A stretch of DNA of 13,102 bases from Actinomycetes bacterium (GTDB lineage Bacteria > Actinomycetota > Acidimicrobiia > Acidimicrobiales > RAAP-2), in NCBI GenBank assembly GCA_021791615.1, contig JAJYWG010000477.1:1-13102 (forward strand), read 5' to 3'. Each line of letters begins with the position of its first letter. Within the stretch, counting starts at the first letter, position 1. The notes beneath the pieces were generated by a model. It was not told the DNA's origin and did not search any database. It saw only the letters and a list, made by a program, of their open reading frames with translations. Below, piece after piece: positions 6,154-13,102 of the stretch. The translations under genes were made by a program, and so were the position numbers.

Positions 6154-9100
6154 GACCTCTTCCTCTCCTGCAGCACGTAGAACGGAATCCCCTCGGCGAT
6201 GTCGCGCAGCGACGTCATCGGCGTGTACTCCAACCCGAGGTAATCCCCGGTCCCCCGGTACTGGGGACGACCTCCCAGCGACGCGCTCGCCGCCGCACCG
6301 GCGGCGCGAATGCTGTCGACGGCGATGTGAACGCGGTCGTCGAGTTCCGGCCGAAGCTCCTCGGCCTCGTCCCGGTCCGTCAGATACGCCTCACCCAGCG
6401 CCTCCAGCAGCGCCTCCGGGCGAACCGACTCCAACCCGCCAGCGTCGACGCTGCGCAGTGCGCTTTGCATCTGGGTGAGGTCGTGGAGATGCGCGGGGGC
6501 ACGGCCCGAGTCCCAGAAGTCCCGGTTGCCGGTCTGCAGAATCTCCGCCATCAACACCCCGGGCAGCGTCTTCCGCGCGGCGTACGCGCTCCACCGGTTG
6601 ATGGCTACCGGCTCGACCATCCGGTCGAGATACTCGTGGAACTTCGCGTGATACCGGAAGTGCGACCGGTCCCGTTCCCGGATCGGGTTGAAGATCATGA
6701 ACACGATTCCGAGGTACCTGCGTCCGACTCGCGACGACGCCTGGATGTACTCGGCCATCGACTTCGGCATGCCGTTGAACACCATGACGTTGAGCCGGTC
6801 GACGTCGACCCCGTGCGACACCATGCTCGTGGCGATCACGCCCTCCGTCTCGCCGGAACCGGTGAGGTGGTCCAGCGTGATGCGCACGTCGTCGAAGCTC
6901 GTGTCGCCGCTCAACTCCCTGACGGGCACGGGCCGGAGGTTCTGCAGACGCATGTGTTCGTTGACCTGCGTCTCCATCGACCGGCTGAGCTTGCCGAAGT
7001 CGACGAGGCTCGTCACGTAGGTGAGCGAGACGCGGTACAGGTCGAGCAACTGCTCGAAGTCGTCCGACGACATGGCGCCCAGCCCCCGAACCATCGATGG
7101 TCCGGCGGCCTGGAGGTGCCTTATCTCCTTGTGGAACGCCTGGAGCATGCGCACCAACGTCTGCTCGGCCGTCGTCCTGTTCGGCTGGACCCCGATGAAA
7201 CGGCGCATCGGCTCGTCGAGGAGACGCCAGTAGAAGGACTCCTCCAACGACGGACCGGGGAGCGGGATGACCACGGACCGCAACCCGAAGAGATGATCGA
7301 CCTGACGGTCCTCGCCCTTGATCGTGGCGGTCGTCGCGACCACCTTCATGCGAACACCACGCCCGTCCGGGCGTCCCCCGGCGCTCAGCCGCCTCTGGGC
7401 CACGGCGAGGATTCCCTCGTAGTGGCCGCTGAATGCCCCCAGGTCCTCGTCCACCATGTGCAGCTCGTCGACGATCTCCAGCGACGGACTCGCGTCGTAC
7501 AGCGGTCGGGACAACGGCCGGACGGTGTTCTTCGGGTGCCCCTTCGCACGTCTCTCGTGGCACTTCTGTCCGCGACCCAACCCGTGCAGCGAACACTCGC
7601 AGTCCACGTCCCCGAGCACCGATCCGAACCGGTCGCTCAGTCCGATGTTCGCCAGTTTGTCGAGCGTCCCGACGATGAGGGCGGGGAGGTACCTGTACAC
7701 CTCGGTGTCGACGACCACGACCGGCAGCACCCGGTTGCAGTGCGTGCAGGAGTGTTCGAGGCGGAGCCGCGAGGGGTCGGGCGGCAGAACCTCGACCGTC
7801 CGTTCGTGACAGTACGGGCACTCGTCGACAACACGGACCTCGCGGCGACGCTCGGCGTCGGTGATCAGCCTGTCCAACGTCGACTGGTCCCGGCTCAGCG
7901 AGTTCGGCGTGTTGCCCTCGCCCGCGAAGAACCCGAGCGCGAAGGGGTCACCGCCGCCTCCCCCCACGGCGGCGAGTTGCCCCTCCGCCTCCTGTCGGAC
8001 CTCCTCGGCGGCCGCGACGAACTCGACCTGGCGCTGGGTCTGCTGCAGGGTCAGGAGCCGCAACGGGAAGCGGCACCACGCGGTGATCCCTCGTCCCTTG
8101 CCACGCGCCCGGTCGTAGAACATGGCGCAACCGGAGAGCCCGAGATACGCCTCGGTCTTGCCACCCGACGTGGGAAAGAAGAGCACGGTCGCCGCGGCGG
8201 TCGGGTCGCGGTCGTCCTCTCCCCCCCACAGTCCGGGGGTGAACTCCGACGGGTCGTACTCCCGCCACGCCAGCGCCGAGAGTTGGGAGACGATGAAGAC
8301 CAACTGGAACAACCGCCAGCCCCAGTGCCGCTTTCCGCTCATCTCCCCGAGCCGCACCATCGTCCGGTTGGCCAGCCTGAACGCCAGCAGCAGGCGCCCG
8401 TCACGCCTCAACCACGCGATCCCGTCCTCGAACCGGCGAATCTCCGCCTCGAACGCATCCCTGTCGCCCAACTTGCGCGCGGCCATCTCGTCACGCAGCC
8501 CGGCGGTGGACCAGGCGTCGGACGCCATCCAGGCGCGCATGTCCTGCGCAAGCCCGTCGAGCAGGGGGAGCGGGTCGTCGGCGAGCGCCGAGAACTCCGT
8601 GGCGGGATGCTCCTTGGCGACCATGCGGCGCGTCTGACACGTCGGGGCCGCCACCGACCACAGCCGGCGAACGAATCTCCCCGTCGGGTCGCTGTCTGCC
8701 GCCAGGCCGCAGTTGTTCGCGTACCCGTGCAACCTCGGGTCGTACCGGTACGCGTCGGGGCCGAGGTACATCTCGATGGGCACGATGACGCCGGGCTCGG
8801 CGCCGCATTCCAGACGCACCCGGAACAGGAAGTGGTCGCGGGCGTCGTCGTGACGTTCGACGGGCTGTCCCCGCCGAGTACCGGCGACCTTCGGATCGTC
8901 CGACAGGTTCTCCAGGCTCACCTGCACCCGAAACCGGCCATCGGCCACGGGCCTCGTCAGCGCCGTGATCCGGGCCGCCCACTCCGGGACGACCGGTGTA
9001 CCGGGCAGCGCGGCCAGCCAGGAGCCGAAGTCCTCCTCCGTCGCCAACACGTCGCCGGGTACGAACCGTTCTGCACGGTCGTCACCGTTGCGTCGATCTA

Positions 9101-9617
9101 CGTGCGGGTCCCCCGCCGCGGTCGCACCGGCCGCCGAGAACCCGGCGGCGAGATCTACCAACCCGACGTGCTGCACATGGTCCTGCGGATCCAGGCGCAG
9201 TGCCAGAGCTCCGCTGTCGACCTCGACACGTTGATACGCGGGGGCGAGCCGGTACTCACGCCGGATCCGGTCCGCCGGGTCATCGTCGCCCCCCCGGTAC
9301 GCGAGTTGCTCTTCCAGGGTCGGGAAGACCCGGTAGTAACAGCTCACCGTCGCCCGGACCTCGAGAACGGCACGGTCGGCGACGACCTCGAACTCGAATC
9401 CGGCCGAACTCGGCGTCTCGCGACCCCGCCGCTCCCGGCCGGCCGCAAGGTTGAGGTCCTGCGGCGCCAGCGTCGCCAGGAAGTATTTAGCCGACGGCGG
9501 CTCACCGACGCATCGGTCCCCGTCCCTCTCCCCGGTGGCGTCCAGGATCACGGCGTCGACCAGGTGGTCGGCCATGGCCGATTGTTGTTCCACCGTCGGC
9601 TCGAATCGGTTAGTCAT
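6150..9617 (-). CDS. drmA: DISARM SF2 helicase DrmA
   Basis: 1155 residues. The ATG at 9617 overlaps the drmE stop by 8 bases and is preceded by GAGGAGGAG, an excellent ribosome-binding site. The N-terminal ~450 residues have no motif I recognise. The helicase core shows motif I PTSGGKTEAY (482-491), a DEAH-type box DELH (717-720), motif III ATTATIKG (761-768), motif V ATSMVSHGVDVD (929-940) and motif VI QASSRVGRR (959-967). Between motifs I and II sits a zinc-finger-like CPYC (600-603) and CTHC (624-627), followed by a further Cys/His-rich stretch at 673-687. DrmA is the ATP-driven DNA-binding motor of DISARM and works with DrmB (established knowledge). The motif set and the partner DUF1998 gene make the assignment secure. 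No frameshift is seen over the full length. Confidence 0.95.
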   Translation of the reverse strand: MTNRFEPTVEQQSAMADHLVDAVILDATGERDGDRCVGEPPSAKYFLATLAPQDLNLAAGRERRGRETPSSAGFEFEVVADRAVLEVRATVSCYYRVFPTLEEQLAYRGGDDDPADRIRREYRLAPAYQRVEVDSGALALRLDPQDHVQHVGLVDLAAGFSAAGATAAGDPHVDRRNGDDRAERFVPGDVLATEEDFGSWLAALPGTPVVPEWAARITALTRPVADGRFRVQVSLENLSDDPKVAGTRRGQPVERHDDARDHFLFRVRLECGAEPGVIVPIEMYLGPDAYRYDPRLHGYANNCGLAADSDPTGRFVRRLWSVAAPTCQTRRMVAKEHPATEFSALADDPLPLLDGLAQDMRAWMASDAWSTAGLRDEMAARKLGDRDAFEAEIRRFEDGIAWLRRDGRLLLAFRLANRTMVRLGEMSGKRHWGWRLFQLVFIVSQLSALAWREYDPSEFTPGLWGGEDDRDPTAAATVLFFPTSGGKTEAYLGLSGCAMFYDRARGKGRGITAWCRFPLRLLTLQQTQRQVEFVAAAEEVRQEAEGQLAAVGGGGGDPFALGFFAGEGNTPNSLSRDQSTLDRLITDAERRREVRVVDECPYCHERTVEVLPPDPSRLRLEHSCTHCNRVLPVVVVDTEVYRYLPALIVGTLDKLANIGLSDRFGSVLGDVDCECSLHGLGRGQKCHERRAKGHPKNTVRPLSRPLYDASPSLEIVDELHMVDEDLGAFSGHYEGILAVAQRRLSAGGRPDGRGVRMKVVATTATIKGEDRQVDHLFGLRSVVIPLPGPSLEESFYWRLLDEPMRRFIGVQPNRTTAEQTLVRMLQAFHKEIRHLQAAGPSMVRGLGAMSSDDFEQLLDLYRVSLTYVTSLVDFGKLSRSMETQVNEHMRLQNLRPVPVRELSGDTSFDDVRITLDHLTGSGETEGVIATSMVSHGVDVDRLNVMVFNGMPKSMAEYIQASSRVGRRYLGIVFMIFNPIRERDRSHFRYHAKFHEYLDRMVEPVAINRWSAYAARKTLPGVLMAEILQTGNRDFWDSGRAPAHLHDLTQMQSALRSVDAGGLESVRPEALLEALGEAYLTDRDEAEELRPELDDRVHIAVDSIRAAGAAASASLGGRPQYRGTGDYLGLEYTPMTSLRDIAEGIPFYVLQERKRS

Positions 9618-12006
9618 CCTGCTCCTCCTCTTCGAATTCCGGCTCGTTGACGGTGCCGATCAAGACGTACGGAACGTCACCCGCCGCCTCCACGGCCGAC
9701 ACGGTGAGAATGTCGACGGACTCGCGGAAGTCCGCAACGGTGAGCCCGCTGCGCTCGTCGACCACCTCGTCGGCGTCCACGAGTCCCGCCTCGGCAGCCG
9801 ACCCCACCTTCATCGCAAGGTCCGACAGTCGCTGACTCAGTCGGACGTGCGCCCCGCGCAGCGAGTGAATGGCACGGCAGACTTCGTGGTGCATGTCACG
9901 CAGAATGGCGTCGTCCATCACGACCCCGACCCGACGAACGTCCTCGTCGTCCTCGGGCCCAATGGTGACCCCGATCACCCACAGCCGGACCGTTTGGTCC
10001 TGTACCGTGCACCCCTCCGTCCGTAGGGCGCCCGCGAACGCCGGGTAACTCCCGAACGCCCGGTACGCCGCGCCGAGGGTCCGGCGCCAATGGGCGACCC
10101 ACCCCGCCGCCACGGCCAGAGCGGGCACCTCGTCGGCGATCTCGATCACCTTCGCCAGAAGGTCCTTCCGGCTGTCGCCGTCGAAGAACAGCAGCCGGTC
10201 GCTGGGCTTCACCGACAGCACCGCATACGGTTCCGGCGCGCCAGTGCCCGGCCGGAACCGCGTCACCGTTCCCGCGGTCTCGGCGAGAATCCAGCGACCG
10301 TCGTCGAACGTGATCCTGACCGCACCAACCACCGACGATCCGGAGCGGGCGACGGCCCCCCCGTCCGCCGACACGGGGCCCTCGGCCCGCGCCGGTTCCA
10401 GGTCGGCCAGCCACCCCTTGCCGTCCCAAAGTCCGGGCGGCACGTCGGGTGGACTTGGCGCGCTGGTGACCTGCACCCCGACGGAGCCGTCGACACGGGT
10501 CGGAGAGTCGTCCGAAACCACAAGACGCGCCTCGCCGCTCAGTTCCGACCACACGAGGTCCTTGGCGTATGCCCGTCCCGTCCACGCCTCGCGTTCCGCC
10601 TGTAAACCTACAACCCGACGTATCAGCTCGACCTCGTCGTATCCCCGCGCCACCGATTCCACGGGTCCCTCCGGCGTGTACGCCAGTACCCGGATCGATG
10701 TCGCGATCCCCGATCGGTACACCCACCGCGCCCACGTCGGGGCCATCCCGGTGAGCACGGCCACGTCCGCCGGACGTTCGTCGGCCAAGGCCCCGAGGGA
10801 GGTGACGCGCACCGCCGCGAGCGACCCCCGGGATTCAAGGTCCGCCCGGTGAAGTCTTGCCATCTCCGCCGTGCGGGCGACCAGCATCACGTCGGCGTGG
10901 TCGTCCAGGAGCTCCTGGAGCGTCAGGAGAAGGGCGTCCCGCTTCGGCGGGTTAGCCCCGAGCGCGGCGGCGAGATCACGCAACTCCGCCTGCGCCATCG
11001 GGAGGTAAAGGTCCCGCGTCTCCCCCCGCGTCAACCTTGCCGCCGCGCCCACGGCGTCCAACCTCACCCTGACCGGCACCGTGAGACCTTCATAGGCGTC
11101 CATGGGCAGCGCCAGGCCGGACAGGTCGTGGAACAGCGTGAACGCCTGACGCCCGAGTTGTCCCGCAACAGCCGAGCGACGCCCCGACCGCATCAGCGGC
11201 CCGATGTCCTGCCAAAAGAGGGCCGCGTTCTCGCACACGCCGTGCGCCGGGACCGCCACGACCCCGCAGTCGCCTCCCCTGACACGGCGCTCAACCCGCG
11301 GCGGGAGCGTGGGCTCCCCGCCGATCCGGTCCAGGTCCGAGCGGTCCCAACCGAAGACCAACATCGTGTCGGCTGCCCGCTCCAGGAAGGGGTCCGACGG
11401 GTCGCCGGCGACGACGACAACGGGGACGCCGAGGTCCGGCACCCGATCCACGTCGGGACACGGCAGGTCGACTATCACAAGGTCCAGGCCGGACACCGCC
11501 GACAGGGCTGAGATCGACGGCGCAAAGAGCGTTGACCATCCGTTGCGCGGGTCGGCGTCAAGAACCCGAACCACGCCGTCGCGGCCCAGCGTCGCGGCGG
11601 GGACCGTGTCGCGCAGGGTCGCAATACTGTTGCTCGCAGGATGTCGCACCCCGAGCCCGCGGTAGAAGCCTCGGGCGCTGTAGTCCGAGGTTACGACCGC
11701 GACGTGCCACCTGCTCCCTGCGGCCTGCCCGCTTTGGCGATAGAACGCCGTCATGTCGGCGAAGTGAACCGCCGCCGCCATCAGCTCAGGCAGCGGGGCC
11801 AATGGGTCGGCGGGGCACAGGGTGAGCGCCCGTTTACGCGCGAAGGCCCACTCAGCAAGTTGGACGGCTTCGATCTCCAGCGGAGAGATCGGCACAGGAG
11901 AGCGGTCGCTGCATAGCCGCCGCTCTTCGAGACAAGTTGACAGCCCCGGACTTGCGTATGCCCGAATTGCTCCCGGCCACGGCATGGCCGAACCCTTGAG
12001 GTCCAT
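9610..12006 (-). CDS. drmE: Class 2 DISARM protein DrmE
   Basis: 798 residues, ATG at 12006 with GAGGTG four bases upstream. It is the first gene of the drmE-drmA-drmB-drmC operon and overlaps drmA by 8 bases. DrmE defines class 2 DISARM together with DrmMII; its biochemistry is poorly known. The call rests on size, position and general sequence character, since DrmE has no sharp motif. Visible features are Rossmann-like strands at ~101-107 (HVAVVTS), ~175-182 (LDLVIVDL) and ~194-200 (GVPVVVVAG), and a second alternating block at ~370-445 (ADVMLVARTAEMA ... ADVAVLTG ... IRVLAYTPEG). This resembles two helicase-like lobes, but no GxGKT or DExx box is present. The tail is acidic (EFEEEEQDD). 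Codon 468 is a TTA. If not DrmE it would be an unknown protein co-transcribed with DISARM. Confidence 0.85.
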   Translation of the reverse strand: MDLKGSAMPWPGAIRAYASPGLSTCLEERRLCSDRSPVPISPLEIEAVQLAEWAFARKRALTLCPADPLAPLPELMAAAVHFADMTAFYRQSGQAAGSRWHVAVVTSDYSARGFYRGLGVRHPASNSIATLRDTVPAATLGRDGVVRVLDADPRNGWSTLFAPSISALSAVSGLDLVIVDLPCPDVDRVPDLGVPVVVVAGDPSDPFLERAADTMLVFGWDRSDLDRIGGEPTLPPRVERRVRGGDCGVVAVPAHGVCENAALFWQDIGPLMRSGRRSAVAGQLGRQAFTLFHDLSGLALPMDAYEGLTVPVRVRLDAVGAAARLTRGETRDLYLPMAQAELRDLAAALGANPPKRDALLLTLQELLDDHADVMLVARTAEMARLHRADLESRGSLAAVRVTSLGALADERPADVAVLTGMAPTWARWVYRSGIATSIRVLAYTPEGPVESVARGYDEVELIRRVVGLQAEREAWTGRAYAKDLVWSELSGEARLVVSDDSPTRVDGSVGVQVTSAPSPPDVPPGLWDGKGWLADLEPARAEGPVSADGGAVARSGSSVVGAVRITFDDGRWILAETAGTVTRFRPGTGAPEPYAVLSVKPSDRLLFFDGDSRKDLLAKVIEIADEVPALAVAAGWVAHWRRTLGAAYRAFGSYPAFAGALRTEGCTVQDQTVRLWVIGVTIGPEDDEDVRRVGVVMDDAILRDMHHEVCRAIHSLRGAHVRLSQRLSDLAMKVGSAAEAGLVDADEVVDERSGLTVADFRESVDILTVSAVEAAGDVPYVLIGTVNEPEFEEEEQDD
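9622..9630 (-). promoter_or_regulatory. Ribosome-binding site of drmA inside drmE
   Basis: The minus strand reads GAGGAGGAG four bases before the drmA ATG. It lies inside the acidic C-terminal codons of drmE (EEEE). The DrmE acidic tail thus doubles as the drmA Shine-Dalgarno, tying the two genes together. Confidence 0.7.
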
Positions 12007-12317
12007 CGTTCACCTCGTCCGCGGCTTGTGGAGCGGGGGAGCGCCAGCCCACTGCTGACGCCATTGTCCTCCCGCACCAACTCTGACGGTTGTCGAGAAG
12101 AGTACACCTCCGGTGTGTCATCGGCGGCCCTGCTAAGCGCAAACATCGCCTAGTCATCCGGGAATACCGCTAAACCCCCGCAGTGACCTGGATGTGGGTG
12201 GTTCGCGCACTTGGCTGCGTCGCCGCGACGTCCGCGCGTGGCGCTGATCGCTCGCCAAACCCCGAGAGACGAGCCGGGCGTGACGGACCTGATTCGCGAA
12301 CGTCTTGAGGAAGCGGT
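12007..12317. other. Intergenic leader between the sigma-factor gene and drmE
   Basis: About 311 bases hold no gene I can support. They should contain the drmEABC promoter, since this is the only sizeable gap upstream of the operon. I could not identify a convincing -35/-10 pair. On the minus strand TACTCT (complement of 12099-12104) fits TANNNT but lacks a -35 partner. Visible items are the drmE ribosome-binding site (complement of 12011-12016, GAGGTG) and a short perfect inverted repeat at 12104-12116. Short frames here, including a 69-codon plus-strand one starting at 12211, run antisense into the sigma gene and look like shadows. Confidence 0.6.
12104..12116. repeat. Short inverted repeat upstream of drmE (possible operator)
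   Basis: ACACC-TCC-GGTGT is a perfect 5-base inverted repeat around a 3-base centre, about 100 bases before the drmE start and overlapping a TACTCT -10-like hexamer on the minus strand. It could be a regulator binding site or a chance palindrome in GC-rich DNA. Confidence 0.2.
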
Positions 12318-12992
12318 TCATGTCTGTTCGCCAACTCGGGAGGGCATGTCGCTCCTGTCGGGGGAGACCGGTCGCAACTTCGGCTCTGAGACCGAACTTA
12401 CGATTCGGGCGAGCCGCTGACGTGCCCGGCTCCGCCGCATTTTCATTCGCGCTTCGAGCGGACCGTCGGGTGTCAGGCCGTCATCGAGCGCCGCCAGGAC
12501 CGCCGCACGCTCATCGGGGGTGAGGACGGTTAAGGCGTGCTTGATCGCGTCGAGGTCAAAGCGGCCCTCGACAATCCTGGCGGGGTCGTGACTGTCGGGT
12601 AGCTCGGGTATCACGCTGGGCGCAGTCCGCGCCTGGCGATGCCACTCCGCCTGAACCTCGTGCCAGGCGACTCGAGTAATCCAGTTCACACAGCCGTCGA
12701 CCCCGTCAAAGCCCTCGCTGCGTTGGAGGGCACGCATCGCTGCCGTCTGGAGGACGTCATCGATCGTTGACAGCGGCGCCCCCCGTCGCTGGAGGATCCG
12801 CCGAACTCGCACCTCGACTTCCGGCCACGCATCTTCCCACTTGAGAGGCGAATCTGCCCCGGGCCGGAGAAATTCTGTTACCGAGGCGCCGCTCGATCTT
12901 TGAAGAGGTGATGGCGAACATCCGTCGCTCGGGTCCCGAGGTCCGTCCGCAGTCGTCGCACGCGCTCCCGAGCCCGACGATGCCCCGTCCAT
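12318..12992 (-). CDS. ECF-like RNA polymerase sigma factor
   Basis: 224 residues from the ATG at 12992, with no good ribosome-binding site. The first ~45 residues are low-complexity Ser/Ala/Gly and may not all be translated. Residues ~55-125 look like sigma region 2: VEVRVRRILQRRG, IDDVLQTAAMRALQ (compare the EDVVQEAFLRAL pattern of ECF sigmas) and WITRVAWHEVQAEWHRQAR. Residues ~146-200 look like region 4 (IKHALTVLTPDERAAVLAALDD, then MKMRRSRARQRLARIV), with a divergent helix-turn-helix between. A 20-residue charged tail follows. No anti-sigma gene is visible. The gene is oriented like the DISARM operon and ends 311 bases upstream of drmE, so it might influence it, but this is inference. Codon 154 is a TTA. 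Confidence 0.72.
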   Translation of the reverse strand: MDGASSGSGARATTADGPRDPSDGCSPSPLQRSSGASVTEFLRPGADSPLKWEDAWPEVEVRVRRILQRRGAPLSTIDDVLQTAAMRALQRSEGFDGVDGCVNWITRVAWHEVQAEWHRQARTAPSVIPELPDSHDPARIVEGRFDLDAIKHALTVLTPDERAAVLAALDDGLTPDGPLEARMKMRRSRARQRLARIVSSVSEPKLRPVSPDRSDMPSRVGEQT

Positions 12993-13022
12993 TGTTGAAG
13001 TTTGGCGGTGGCCACAGCTGAA

Positions 13023-13102
13023 TCAGGCTGCTGCCTGATCGTACTCGGGGGCTGTATCACTCACTGGGTTGAGCTGACGGTGGACGGCGTCGACGAGCTT
13101 GT
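13023..13102 (-). CDS. C-terminal end of an unknown protein entering from the right edge
   Basis: A minus-strand frame is open from the window edge and ends at a TGA (complement of 13023-13025), 30 bases before the sigma-factor ATG. The last residues read KLVDAVHRQLNPVSDTAPEYDQAAA, plausible as a genuine polar C-terminus. If real, it is probably co-transcribed with the sigma factor. Only 25 codons are visible and I do not recognise the family, so this may also be a chance open frame. Confidence 0.4.
   Translation of the reverse strand, partial: KLVDAVHRQLNPVSDTAPEYDQAAA

Noticed and set aside
4576..6180. Plus-strand open frame (about 534 codons) opposite drmB
   Set aside because: Antisense to DUF1998 coding sequence with shadow-type composition; drmB motifs on the other strand are decisive.
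6327..9650. Very long plus-strand open frame (about 1107 codons) opposite drmA
   Set aside because: It is antisense to a clear helicase, shows Arg/Pro/Val-rich composition typical of GC-rich shadow frames, and has no recognisable motif.
12211..12420. 69-codon plus-strand frame starting with TTG in the drmE leader
   Set aside because: No ribosome-binding site; a third of it is antisense to the sigma factor, and no motif is recognised.
1..13102. CRISPR arrays, tRNA or rRNA genes, insertion sequences or an integrase
   Set aside because: None seen: no regularly spaced repeats, no tRNA-like cloverleaf noticed, and no transposase or integrase motifs in the coding frames.

Overview
The window is very GC-rich, uses GTG starts freely, has stop/start overlaps of the form GTGA, and shows TANNNT promoter boxes that lie almost on top of start codons. 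These traits suggest an actinomycete, probably of the Streptomyces type. That assignment is an inference; no rRNA or other species marker is present.

The core is a complete class 2 DISARM antiphage locus. On the minus strand, reading right to left, drmE (12006-9610), drmA (9617-6150), drmB (6153-4216) and drmC (4219-3386) form one tightly overlapping operon. Facing it on the plus strand is the DISARM cytosine-5 methyltransferase drmMII (2304-3476). Its 3' end overlaps the 3' end of drmC by 91 bases. drmMII is preceded by, and translationally coupled through a GTGA overlap to, a small helix-turn-helix protein (2083-2307). Divergent from that pair is a very-short-patch (Vsr) repair endonuclease (2017-1586), the usual partner of a cytosine methylase. 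The methylation arm (HTH + drmMII, with vsr) is therefore wired separately from the restriction arm (drmEABC).

Left edge (2-1570, plus strand): the 3' part of a large gene. It has a winged-helix-like segment like the C-terminus of ORC/CDC6-type AAA ATPases, a linker rich in Pro/Ala, and a Rossmann/CARF-like C-terminal domain. It converges on vsr and may belong to a second, different defence module. It is the least understood gene here.

Right edge: about 311 bases of leader sequence lie upstream of drmE. Next comes an ECF-like sigma factor (12992-12318, minus strand), preceded by the last 25 codons of another minus-strand gene entering from the right edge. TTA codons, rare in high-GC actinomycetes, occur once each in drmMII, drmE and the sigma factor. 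This hints at bldA-type translational control if the host is a Streptomyces.

Working model: drmMII methylates host DNA so that self is spared, Vsr repairs T:G mismatches from deaminated 5-methylcytosine, and DrmA/B/C with DrmE attack unmodified incoming phage DNA. The HTH protein may set methylase dose.
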